A stretch of DNA of 64,000 nt from Cylindrotheca closterium. Taxonomy: Eukaryota > Bacillariophyta > Bacillariophyceae > Bacillariales > Bacillariaceae. The stretch lies in NCBI GenBank assembly GCA_933822405.4, contig CAKOGP040000001.1:815083-879082 (forward strand), written 5' to 3'. A program made the position numbers and the translations under genes. The notes under the pieces are model-generated. The model searched no databases, had not been told where the DNA came from, and saw only the letters and a program-made list of their open reading frames with translations. This document shows, in pieces, positions 21,665-31,584 of the stretch (its first letter is position 1; each line of letters starts with the position of its first letter).

Positions 21665-22121
21665 CTATCTTTATTTTTCTTTTTGTTTTCTTTGCTTTTG
21701 TATTGAATTTGTGAGAGTTGATAATATATACAAAAATCTCTTCAAAGATACGATTTGACTAATGATCACCGGTTGAAGGAAAACTGCATGCACTATCTTT
21801 TGCTCGTGTAGGGCCCATGAGGAACATCAAAGATTTCCTTGTTGTTTTCACGACTTCACGCGTGTTCGTGCTTCCCCGCGACCCAACATTTCGATCACCA
21901 CTCACCACACGCCACACTCACGGTACTGTCAAAAAAATACACCTCGACGGATGAGCATGAAGTGCTTCTCCTATCAAACGACGATGCCCAATCGATCTCC
22001 CACTACAGTATGATACTGTCGCCATCATTTATAAAATGATACAAAACAGCTAGTGAAGACTGTACATTTTGTCGTCTATCTATGACATTAATATTTTACA
22101 ATATGCGTAACATCAGGCGGC
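21665..22121. promoter_or_regulatory. Spacer between the intact and broken NAD(P)-binding copies
   Basis: 457 nt. It should hold the promoter of the intact gene. A dyad ACAGTA-TGA-TACTGT lies at 22005-22019 and includes a TACAGTA motif. No gene was seen. Confidence 0.4.
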
Positions 22122-22859
22122 CTAGCAAGGCACCTTGCACTCCTTTTCCTTGACCGTTTTCTTGTTTCTAGCGTTTCTTGTTGAATGGTAATAAGACCCG
22201 ACATGAGTATTGTCAACAACCACTGGCATCTTGTGCAAGTATTTTCTAAAGGTATCCTTCTTCGTCACCAATTCAACCATGAAACGAGCGACATAGTTTC
22301 TTGAGACTGTTTCTTCCGCAGCAAAGAGTGCGGACTCGAACTTTTCTGCGACGGTGTATTTTCCAGTTGCTTCCTCCTCGTCGACCAGGTTGGTCGGCCG
22401 ACCAGCCACCCAATCAAAGCTAGTATCAGTCAATAAATAGGCTGCGAAACCTTCGTTGTCGGCATGAGGAGGAAGCAGCCATCGAGGTAAAAAGAGTACG
22501 CATCCCTCGATACTGCTTCTGGGAGGGTCAACGCCAGGAACACTCGCTGCAACGGTTCCCATTAAAATGAACTTGCATGAAGATACATTCCTTTGAAGCT
22601 AAGGTCGTGTCCAAGGCAAGATACTACAAAGTTGCAATCCTTGGTCACGTCCTCTAATTCTTCTTGCTTCATCTCCATGATGCTTGCTTCGCGAATTTCC
22701 AACTTATCATGAGACGTTTTGTCCTTTAGCTTTTGCAGAATAGGTAGACTCTTTGGATCGCGCAATGGCAACGACTTCGTGTCCGGCATCCAGCATCATC
22801 TGAACCACATGCTTTCCGGTATCTCCGGTAGTACCAACGACGAGAACTTTGATGGTCAT
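22122..22859 (-). pseudogene. Broken tandem copy of the NAD(P)-binding gene
   Basis: This is alignable end to end with the intact gene at 20933-21664. The start MTIKVLVVGTTGDTGKHVVQ is preserved. A 4-nt insertion after the codons for ARSKES (near 22743-22746) shifts the frame and leads to a TGA a few codons later. Farther on, a 58-nt deletion, bounded in the intact copy by GAAGA direct repeats, removes the segment between FKGMYL and CKFILMG. The two changes add to a multiple of three, so the C-terminal third returns to the original frame (PGVDPPRS, SFDWVAGRPTNLVDEEE, KYLHKMPVVVD) and ends in a divergent tail. The premature stop in the middle makes a full-length product impossible. Recent tandem duplication followed by decay is the simplest reading. 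Confidence 0.88.
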
Positions 22860-23211
22860 CTTTCTTTGTTGTTTGTGTTGAATTTGTGAGAGGTATAGTA
22901 TTCTTCAAAGATGCGATTTGAGTAATGCAAAATATCTTGGCTTGCGCGAGCAGCTTTGCTAAAAAAAAAGCATAAAACTTTCACTGCGTGTTTTCCACGA
23001 CCTTTTTATTTTTAAAAATCGGCTTGTGCCGTTTTCTTGCGACCTGAACAGTTTGATCACCGTTAAAAAAGCGAGGCTCCAACGCCTAATGCCTAATTAC
23101 TCTAAACGAAACGGTTCGCTTCCGTTGAAATCCCATTCTCCACATTCTCACCAAGTTTTCATGATTTCACACCACACCAGTAAAGTATAAACAACGCATC
23201 TCTCCTCCAAT
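22860..23211. promoter_or_regulatory. Divergent region, broken NAD(P)-binding copy / SIM protein
   Basis: 352 nt, AT-rich. The first ~60 nt upstream of the broken copy resemble the leader of the intact copy, so the duplication included some 5' flank. The rest should hold the promoter of the downstream gene. No other feature was seen. Confidence 0.4.
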
Positions 23212-24594
23212 ATGAACGAACTCAAAGAAGAAATAAAAAAGAACGTCGCCACAGCCCAAGCATCCACAAACAAGTTTGCTGAAGATCCTTTATGGGAATC
23301 ACAAGCATGGTTCTTGCGGACGCGACTAAAGTTTGGCAACGACTATCAACAGTTTTGGGAACACACACAAGGTCAAATCAATGATTATGTCACCGACTTG
23401 AACTCGGAGGATCAACAGCTAGCAAGAAAGGAAGTTGCTGAAAGCTTTACTCTTGCGCTCAAAAGTGGATTTGACGATTGTAACAAGCAAATTGACTCGC
23501 TTTTGCAAAATGTTTTCCAGGTCAAGCAGATAGAGAATGGCAGCAACGATAAAGAAGCAGCACCCAAGCAGCTTGAGAATGACGGCCATGCTGTGAAGAA
23601 AGAGCTTGAAATCATCAGTCTTGTTGATGTCGAAGATGAAGAATCAGTCAACCGTCGTATGAGAGTTGATCCTCCATCGAAGAATGAGATCGAAACGAAA
23701 GTGGATCCCGAGCCTTCTTCGCAAGAGAACAACTCTGCCACTACCAGTATTGTCGCAATTCTAGAGGAGAGTATCACCGAGGACGAGGATCTCGGAGAGA
23801 AGGTGAATTCTAAGTTTATTGATGTAGTCGATAAAGATGTTGAGGACGATGATGCCCCAATCGTCGAACCTCGCAACGACAGACTGAAAGTTGCACTTGC
23901 CCACCGAAGTGTGGAACCAGAGATTACAAGCCTAGTACTTGAGGAACCTATTGAGGAACCTATTGAGGAACCTATTGAGGAACCTATTGAGGAACCTATT
24001 GAGGTCATTAAGGAAACTATTGAGGAAACCATTGAGCAGGAATCTCCAGAAGTTATTGATCTCACCAATGAAGCTGAAGAAATTGGGGAAGTTGATCTCA
24101 CTGAAGCAGTTGAAGAAATTGAAGAAGTTGAGGAAATTGGCGAGTCGTTGGTTGGACAAGACAGCCGAGACGACGACGAACCAGCGTTAACTCCACCAAG
24201 CCACTCGAGAGGTTTGTCGTTGACTCAAATTCTGCTTGACACATACAACGAAGAGACGGCGCAAGACACTCCCGAACGGTCTATCTGGTACAGTAATAAT
24301 ACATCAATTGATATGGCACTCACGACCATTGTTTCGAGGGACACGGAAGACGAAGACGAGGAGGGACCGACCATTCAAACATCGCCTTCCAAATCCAAGG
24401 ATGTTCTTTCCGCCTTGTTCGGGCGGTTATCCTCTGCAACTCCATTGATTTTTGCCACTCAAGAGAGAGCCGAAGATGTAAATGAAGGCAGAGAAGGTGC
24501 CAATGACTCTGGTCGAGTTGGCGCCGATGCCCGAGTTGGCGCCGATCATGGAGGATCTCGAATGGAGCCAATCGATTTAACACAAGAAAATTAG
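23212..24594 (+). CDS. Acidic protein with EEPI repeats and SUMO-interacting-type motifs (unrecognised)
   Basis: 460 residues, single exon, ATG at 23212. The first ~105 residues look folded and helical (DPLWESQAWFLRTRLKFG, FWEHTQGQINDYV, LLQNVFQV). The rest is Glu/Asp-rich and disordered. Residues 244-263 are five perfect EEPI units. Three SUMO-interacting-type cores follow an acidic context: VIDLT at about 281-285, VDLT about 12 residues later, and PIDLTQEN at the very C-terminus. An earlier ISLVDVEDEE is similar. No catalytic domain is visible. A SUMO-binding scaffold in the nucleus is the best guess. The N-terminal domain is unknown to me and may be lineage-specific. Confidence 0.75.
   Translation: MNELKEEIKKNVATAQASTNKFAEDPLWESQAWFLRTRLKFGNDYQQFWEHTQGQINDYVTDLNSEDQQLARKEVAESFTLALKSGFDDCNKQIDSLLQNVFQVKQIENGSNDKEAAPKQLENDGHAVKKELEIISLVDVEDEESVNRRMRVDPPSKNEIETKVDPEPSSQENNSATTSIVAILEESITEDEDLGEKVNSKFIDVVDKDVEDDDAPIVEPRNDRLKVALAHRSVEPEITSLVLEEPIEEPIEEPIEEPIEEPIEVIKETIEETIEQESPEVIDLTNEAEEIGEVDLTEAVEEIEEVEEIGESLVGQDSRDDDEPALTPPSHSRGLSLTQILLDTYNEETAQDTPERSIWYSNNTSIDMALTTIVSRDTEDEDEEGPTIQTSPSKSKDVLSALFGRLSSATPLIFATQERAEDVNEGREGANDSGRVGADARVGADHGGSRMEPIDLTQEN
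23941..24000 (+). repeat. Five perfect 12-nt coding repeats (EEPI)
   Basis: GAGGAACCTATT repeats five times without a mismatch inside the SIM-protein gene. Identity at the nucleotide level means recent expansion or ongoing homogenisation. Confidence 0.97.
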
Positions 24595-25067
24595 AAGAAT
24601 ACACAAATTGTAGCACTATGATCGCTGTGCTTGCAATAGACTAGACTTGGAAGACACCTTTCTTCAGACACTCTGTTCATGTCCCTGATTCGTGATGATG
24701 TTGAGTAAGACCAAGGAGAGCCATAGCAGGTCTTGGCAATGTCTACTATACCCAGGATTGCATGCGGTAGAGGGGGTGTCTCCTATAATTTTTTTAGAGT
24801 TTTCAACTTTTTGCGATTCAATTGTCCACATCTTTGGATTTCAGTTTTATCCACATTTTCATTGCTACAGTACCTACATCAACTAATTGCAACTACCTTT
24901 CATTAAGCTTAATTGCTATTATAGGACTATCAATATTTAGTCCTACTATTTGCAATTGATTTTCATTGCGATCAATTGCTAGTAGAATCCTACTTACTTT
25001 TGGCAATTAATTTTCAGTTTAAAAATTGCTACAATTAATTTTCAAGAGCAATTATTGCTACCCACCA

Positions 25068-25272
25068 TTTGCAATTAATTTGTAAGAGCAATAAATTGCA
25101 ACTCACTATTCGCAATTGATTTTCATCTGCAATTAATTGCTTCTCACTGTTTGCAATTAATTTTCATCTGCAATTAATTGCTTCTCACTGTTTGCAATTA
25201 ATTTTAATCTGCAATTAATTGCTACTCACTATTTGCAATTAATTTTCATCTGCAATTGAAATCGCAATTAAT
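25068..25272. repeat. 41-bp tandem satellite, about five units
   Basis: Units start at 25068, 25109, 25150, 25191 and 25232, each beginning TTTGCAATTAATTT and ending near CTCACT. Units 3-5 differ at only a few positions. The unit contains the perfect palindrome GCAATTAATTGC. The sequence from about 24880 to 25067 looks like older, more diverged copies of the same unit. Unit 5 is interrupted near 25257. Confidence 0.9.
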
Positions 25273-25280
25273 TGTCACGA

Positions 25281-25506
25281 GTACCATGGTACTGTACACT
25301 GTACAGGTACACGTGTACCTGGTACAGTACAGGTACCTACTGCAACGTGAACGGAAGAAAGCGGTCAAACCAATGGATTCAATATTGACTCCATGAATGA
25401 CGGTCAGGCTACCGTCTTCGCAGTATTGCAGCGCAGCGAACAAGTCCGATCTCCTCATATCGAACTCGTGTGCAAGTAAGTATGCCTACCGGTACCTGGT
25501 ACCGGT
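25281..25506. repeat. Cluster of GTAC-centred palindromes
   Basis: Perfect palindromes are seen at 25281-25292 (GTACCATGGTAC) and 25304-25321 (18 bp centred on CACGTG, with GGTA arms). A 9-bp inverted repeat around a single T lies at 25488-25506 (ACCGGTACC arms). GTACC/GGTAC units fill the DNA between 25281 and 25345. Confidence 0.85.
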
Positions 25507-26063
25507 ACTGACAGAAAGATAGAGTTATTTCTTTCATTACAGTACCCGGAAAGGTACAGACAAAGGCCTTTGGAATGTGAATGAATGCACTCGTTTGGAT
25601 CGAACGAATCATACAATCCATCAATTCATTCAATTCATCCGCACCGCTCCGCGACCAACATGATTGCTTCCTCTTCTTGTTGCTTCCGGCCAAATTACAT
25701 TTTCACCAATTTTGGGCGAATCACGCGATTATTGGTACAGTTGTACTACACTGGTACATTCCAACGGTCACCTCTGTACGTAGAAAATCGAAGCGTCATC
25801 TGGGTTTGACATCCTTCTTCTTCCCCAACTGGTGTCAAAAAAAACCATTCTTGTTGGGAAGCCAAATCATCGGGATCCATCACACATAAAAAATCTTCTC
25901 CACTGCGATAATCGCGAGGAGTGCCACAAGTCAATGTGAGTGATAGACGAGATCATCGCAAATGTACAAATTTACCTGCATATTTATACCGGCTTAACTT
26001 CACCCGTTGAACATTCTGCTAATCTTTGCTTTTCTTGCTTCTCTAAAGACTACATATTCCAAA

Positions 26064-28532
26064 ATGTTGACCGCACGTCGAACTTCCGTCGTCAAGTCGA
26101 CCTCCACAATGGCGGCTCGTGTTCTTGGTTCTACCGGTAGTAGCCAGCATACGGAGCAACGCCGAACTCTTCTTGGAATATCCAAGTCACTAGATCAGCG
26201 TCTCTATAGAATGGCTAAGGGAGTCATGCCACCTATTTCCAAGACCGAGGAGATTGCCCTCGGTTGCGGTACGATTGGATTCGACCGCGACATTTTTAGC
26301 GGAAATCCTTCTCTCAAGCACCTACAAGACACATACGATCCCAAGCTTACAGCCGAAGAACAAAGCTACTTGGACAATGAAGTGAATACTCTTTGCAGTC
26401 TCCTCAACGACCACGACATTGCCATGAACAAGGATTTCACCAAGGAAGCCTGGGATTACATGAGGGATCATGGTTTCTTTGCATTGAAAATTCCAAAGGA
26501 ATGGGGAGGCAAGGGCTTCTCTACCCACGCTGTCTCTCAAGTCTTGGTCAAGCTCGGAACTCACTCCATGGATGCCAACGCAACCGTTGCCGTTCCAAAC
26601 TCTCTTGGCCCTGGTGAACTCTTGGTCCGTTACGGAACTGACGACCAAAAGGAATACTTTCTTCCCCGTTTGTCTGACGGAACTTTGATTCCATGCTTTG
26701 GACTTACTGGTCCACATTCTGGAAGTGACGCCACTTCGTTGATTCAAAGTGACTGTGTTGTCGAAGAACGAAATGGCGAGCTTGGTGTTGTCGCATCCTT
26801 CAAGAAGCGATACATCACCCTCGCACCCGTCGCTGGAGTTGTCGGTCTTGGATTGAACTTGGCTGATCCAAAGGGCCTATTGAAGGGACAGGGAGAAGGC
26901 GGTTTCACGGTTGCACTCCTAGAGTAAGTTTTTGTGAGGCAGTGCTTGCGTCAATTGATTTTTTCATTATGCTAACGACCATACTTTTTGGAAATCTTTA
27001 GACGTGATCACCCTGGTTTGAGAATGGGTCCCAGACACATGCCATTGAACTCTGCATTCATGAACGGTACCGTCGAAGGTGAAGACGTCTGGATCCCCAT
27101 GGACAGCATTCTTGGAGGACAAGAGCGCTGCGGAAAGGGATGGCAAATGTTTGTCGAATGCCTCGCTGAAGGCCGTGGAGTTAGTCTCCCCGCCGGATCC
27201 GCTGGAGCTGGACGTGTCATTGTTGGAGCCGTTGGTGCATACTCCAGAGTTCGCAAGCAATTCCGCGTTCCAATTGCCGAATTTGGAGGAATTCAAGAGG
27301 CACTTTCCACTGCCGGGAGTGATGCCCTCATCACCATCGCCGGAACTGATCTAATGAATGCCATTGTTGACAACCACGAAGCTCCAATGGTTATTTCGTC
27401 TATCATGAAGCAAAACTGTACTGAGCGTGGCCGCAGAATGGTCGAACACGGAATGGACATTGCCGCAGGCTCTGCCATTTGCAGAGGCGACAACAATTAC
27501 CTTGGCAACACCTACATGGGATTGCCCATTGCCATTACCGTCGAAGGTGCCAACATCATGACCAGATCTTTCCAAATTATTGGACAAGGATTGACCAGGT
27601 GTCACCCACACATGCTTGAATTGATCCAATCTCTTCAAATGCCCAAGGAAGAGGAAGACAAGGCTATCAGTATCTTCACCAAGCAATTCTACAAGGTGGT
27701 ACACCATGGTCTTACCAACTTTGGTAGCTCTATCACTCGTGGTATCGGTGCTACCTTCTCTACCAAAACTCGCTCCAAGACTGCTTACACTGACGGAAAG
27801 AAGATGGTCGACTACCACGAAAAGCAACTCCTTCGCCTCAGTGCTAACTTTGCACTGACTGCTGATCTTTGCTTCACTCTTGGCGGCCGTCTAAAGTTTG
27901 AGGAACTTCTCATGGGACGCTTGGCTGACGCTATGGGCGCCATTTTCCTCGGATATGCCACCCTTCATCATTATTCTCGCCAAAAGGGAGTTGAAGGATT
28001 GGAGGCAATCACAGAACATGCTATGCTTCGCTTGGAAAAAGAAGCCCAAGATGCTCTTAAGGAAGCTTCTGACAACTTCCCTGGACCTCTAGGACCAGTC
28101 GCAAGTACCGTCATGAAGATGGGATGCTTCCCATTGGGCAGCTTGACCAGACCATACTCTTCTCCAAGTGATCAACTCACCAAGGAAGTTTCCCGCATGA
28201 TCACGACACCATCTGCTTTGCGTGATATGTTCAACGAAAATGTTTACATGGCCCCAGAGGGTGAAACCCATCAAGTCTCTGATTTGATTCGTGCTTTGCC
28301 AATCTGCGTGGAAGCCGACAAGATTGCTTCTACCTTGAGACGCGAGAAGAGAGAGCCCACTGCTGAAGAGGTTGACAAGATTGCCAAGGCCGAAGCCATC
28401 CGTGATGTCCTCGTCCAAGTCGATGTTTTCCCACACATCACCGATGCAGAGGGACAAGAGGGATATGTCCGACCAGCGCTTGTCGGAACTGATGAAAGGC
28501 TGTCTTCTCTAGATCGCAAGAAATTCGCCTAA
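26064..28532 (+). CDS. FadE-type acyl-CoA dehydrogenase, two exons
   Basis: Exon 1 is 26064-26923 and exon 2 is 27002-28532. The 78-nt intron has donor GTAAGT, phase 2. The product is 796 residues. The N-terminus MLTARRTSVVKSTSTMAARV is basic and Ser/Thr-rich with no acids, as expected of a mitochondrial presequence. The dehydrogenase body shows CFGLTGPHSGSDATSL (flavin/substrate loop), DVWIPMDSILGG, and LAEGRGVSLPAGSAGAGRV. The ~800-residue length and the C-terminal extension (YTDGKKMVDYHEKQLLRLSA to PHITDAEGQEGYVRPALVG) are those of the bacterial FadE group rather than the ~400-residue mitochondrial ACADs. The reaction is FAD-dependent oxidation of acyl-CoA to trans-2-enoyl-CoA, the first step of beta-oxidation. 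The C-terminus KKFA is not a PTS1. Confidence 0.92.
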
Positions 28533-28895
28533 GCATTATTGTTGCTTGGCACGAACCACCCGCGCATTGCTGTAAAGATTACTGCTGATACATGTAGATT
28601 TTAACTAACAAAACATAGAAACAAGAAATTTTCCAACAGTTTGCACCACTACTGTAGTTGTCAGCTATTCTGATCTGCTGGTTGATTGGTCTTGTAGTGC
28701 ATTTTCGGAATACTACAGTATGCTAGAATACACCAAATATATCTAAAGCTTAAAATCTTGCTATCAGTAGCGACAGCTGTTTGTCCTGACTTTGATCTTA
28801 AAACTACACTCTAGTTTTCTAATTGATTATCACCTTGGAACCAAGGCTCTCTGCTCATGAAAGTCGAAATGTTTCGGCGGTCATACACAAAGAAA
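28533..28895. other. Convergent 3' regions, acyl-CoA dehydrogenase / PDE
   Basis: 363 nt between two stop codons, presumably both 3' UTRs. TACAGTA lies at 28714-28720. No gene was seen. Confidence 0.4.
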
Positions 28896-31120
28896 TTATC
28901 GTTCTCCTTCCAGGGAGAAATCATCAGTCGACTCCGTAATGGAATGCTCATGTTCGGTGTTTGGAGATATAGTACTATCTTCCTCTTCCACCATCATGGC
29001 TTCCCCTTCCCAATACCTTCGGTTTTGTTCCAGTTGCGGAATGGCAACAGTCTTCAGCTCCGGAATAATACATGCAAGAACTTCGTAAGCTGGTAACACG
29101 ACGAACTGAATAAAACCAATTTGTGAGTCTGGTCTGGAGACAGTGTCTCGATCGCACTGTGGACTCGGTTCCATTCCCAGCTTTTTCTCCTGGTCTCCCT
29201 GCTCGAAGAACTCTTCCAGACATCGCTCTGTCCACTGGCGAGAAAGTTCCCCGGGCTTGCCAGCATTGGAAATGTCCGCCATGTGCAGCATGAACGTCAA
29301 TATATCCCACATTGTATCAGCTTCGCCTTGTTTTTCCTCGTTTATGATCACCCCCTTGATCTTGCTGACCGTTTGGAAATGAAGTTTCATGTCCGTATGA
29401 AGAATAGCGTCGATGGTTTTGCTCTTGATTGCCGCATACTGCTCACTATCCAAGTTGCACAAGATATCAAAGTCACTCTCTGTGCCAAGGTTCACAGACT
29501 CTGATCGAACCAATTTTTCGGGCTGTACGTCTCCAAAAGGTGACGACTTGATCATCATTGTGAATGCCTTTGAAGCGTGATAATTCTCGAGCACCGAAAT
29601 ATCGTTGTATTGTAGTGACAAGTTGGTCCGTGCCGTCACCTGGTAGCTATTGTTCTGCAAAAGATAGAAACGAATAAAGGAGACGAAACGAAACGAAACA
29701 AAACAAAAACAGTTAGAGACAGTACAAATCACGAGACCAAAGAATCTCACTCCAAACATGAGATATTACGTACCAATCCTGGATGGTCGACATCGTGAAC
29801 AACTGCAGCCAAAAGAATGGAGAAGAGCTCTTCATCAGAGGCTTTGATTTCGGTTCCGGCCATCTGGATCAGAGCATTGAGAGTTTGAACCACATCTGCT
29901 GCGTGTACCGCATTGTGGTATGGGTTCTCCCGATAATTGTCCTCCACCAAGCGTAAGTAGAGACAAAGCTTGTCCATGGGAATCTTCATCTCGGATTCGA
30001 CAAAGTTGTATCCCTGTAGGAACTCATCATCATTGCAATCTCCCAAGAGATCACAAGACTGGGCCATGGCTCGTTGTGCGTGAGGAGCCCCAAGAACTGC
30101 CCAACCCATCATCACCAGTGGGTGACCATCGGATGCTTCGTTGAGCGCAAAGATATCAAACTCCCATTTCTTCAAGTTCTCCCACTTAAGCATTTCAAAG
30201 ATCTTGCACCTTTGCTCCCTCTCCAAGTTGACGTACTCGGTTGGAATGGAAACATCCCAATCCTCTTCGACACTCAAGGTTCGTGTTGCCGAGCTTCGAA
30301 CACCATCTTGTCGGATCAAGGCTGGTCGTGGCGCTCGCTTAGTGATACCACCATACTCTTTCAGGACGTAGGACTTGGCGGAAAGCGAGAGTCTTTGCGA
30401 GCCATTGCTATCTTCGAGCAAATTGATGGGAATGTGGTAGGTCTTCTCCACCTCATTCTCCATCCCACGGAGAAGGAGATCTTGAATGTCCCTCAACCCA
30501 TTCTTTTCTTCCGCATCCAGACCATTTCCATCATCTTCCAAGAGCTGATCAATGATTTCCACTGCGTTATCCCATTTTGTAAGTGCGTTCTTTGCCTTGA
30601 CAGTGGACAAGCGTTTACGACGCTCAGTCTTGAACCCAAGCATCCTTCCGACTTTTGCTCCAGTCTTACCAGTAGACTTGAGGACCACTTTACCCGCCTT
30701 GCGTCCAATATCTACTGTGTAGTCTAGAATGCCGACACTGCCTCTAACAGCCTTGCCAACAGGTTTCATGATGCTATTGTGGCTGAAGGACTGTTTGCCG
30801 ATCATTGACCTCGCCATCGACGACATGGTCCCCTCATCACCGGATAAATTAGAAGTATCATCCGCATCGATAGATCCCCGTCGTCTTCTTCCAGAGGTGG
30901 AGTCATCAGAAATTGCATGCTCCTCCTTCTTGCTTCTGGTGAGGGAGCCTCGTTTTATCTTTAGAGAACCAGTCTTTTTGGGGCTCTTTGGACCCCGCCC
31001 TTTCGTCTCTAGCTTTTGCTTCAGCGAATTGATTTCTTCGTCTCGCTCTCGAAGGATGGCTGCCATATTGGTGAGCCTCCGTTCGAGATCTTGTGGTTCC
31101 GCAAGATAGTTGGAACTCAT
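28896..31120 (-). CDS. Class I cyclic-nucleotide 3',5'-phosphodiesterase, two exons
   Basis: Exon 1 is complement 29774-31120 and exon 2 is complement 28896-29654. The 119-nt intron has donor GTACGT, phase 0. The product is 701 residues. It starts with a coiled coil (DLERRLTNMAAILRERDEEI), then a basic Ser-rich linker. From about residue 330 comes the catalytic domain: PYHNAVHAADVVQ (His402, His406), VVHDVDHPG-LNNSYQ with the intron inside the metal motif (His442-Asp443), and LHMADISN (His573, Asp576). Later come ELSRQWTERCLEEFFEQGD and QIGFIQFVVLPAYEVL, where the Gln-x2-Phe is the nucleotide clamp. All metal ligands are present. The enzyme hydrolyses cAMP and/or cGMP. I see no GAF domain and no membrane span, so it is soluble. 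cAMP signals inorganic-carbon status in diatoms, a possible context. Confidence 0.93.
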
Positions 31121-31584
31121 TTTGGAACGTGGTTTCTTTGCATGAAACTATCGATTGAGTCAGTCTCTCTTCTCTTCCTTGCTATCTCGTCAATGCGAAT
31201 CTTGCAAGTTCTTGTGGTTATTGCAGTATAGTTGAATCCCCGCGTTTGGTTTGCCACAGCAAAAGGTGCGGCTGGAGGTTTCCTTTCTATTGTTAGATGT
31301 TTGTTCCACCAAGCAAGGCTTGTGCAAAGGTCTATGTCCGTATAGTTCTACGAGCTCTCCGTACATTACATGAGACCAGAGAGTCGTCTTTATCTCTGGC
31401 ATAACGCCTTCTCCTTCTGGCCGTCGACGGGAAGGAGAACTACGCCAGTACCAACGCTGTTTCTTCATGTTCAATATTGTGACAGGCTGTAACAACACTC
31501 TTTGATTCGACTAACACAATCAATAATAATGGCAAGGACCATATAGTAACAAGATATCATTGTCTCCATTTCATATAGCTTAGC
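31121..31584. promoter_or_regulatory. Upstream region of the phosphodiesterase gene
   Basis: 464 nt between the PDE start and the aminopeptidase stop, both on the minus strand. A frame at 31190-31498 is antisense-like in composition. No gene or RNA was seen. Confidence 0.35.

Larger units (their letters stand above)
24595..26063. other. Gene-poor tract between SIM protein and acyl-CoA dehydrogenase
   Basis: 1469 nt, the longest stretch without a supported gene. It holds AT-rich DNA rich in CAATTAATTG, a 41-bp satellite (25068-25272), a cluster of GTAC palindromes (25281-25506), four TACAGTA/TACTGTA motifs, and at its right end the acyl-CoA dehydrogenase promoter. A minus-strand stretch at 25746-25934 has protein-like composition (DPDDLASQQEWFFLTPVGEE) but no ATG-headed gene can be built around it. 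Confidence 0.6.

Noticed and set aside
23932..24190. Leu/Arg- and Asn/Phe-rich repeat frames on both strands
   Set aside because: Shadow translations of the 12-nt EEPI repeat.
26007..26063. Upstream extension of acyl-CoA dehydrogenase
   Set aside because: Begins with TTG; ATG 26064 gives the presequence-like N-terminus.
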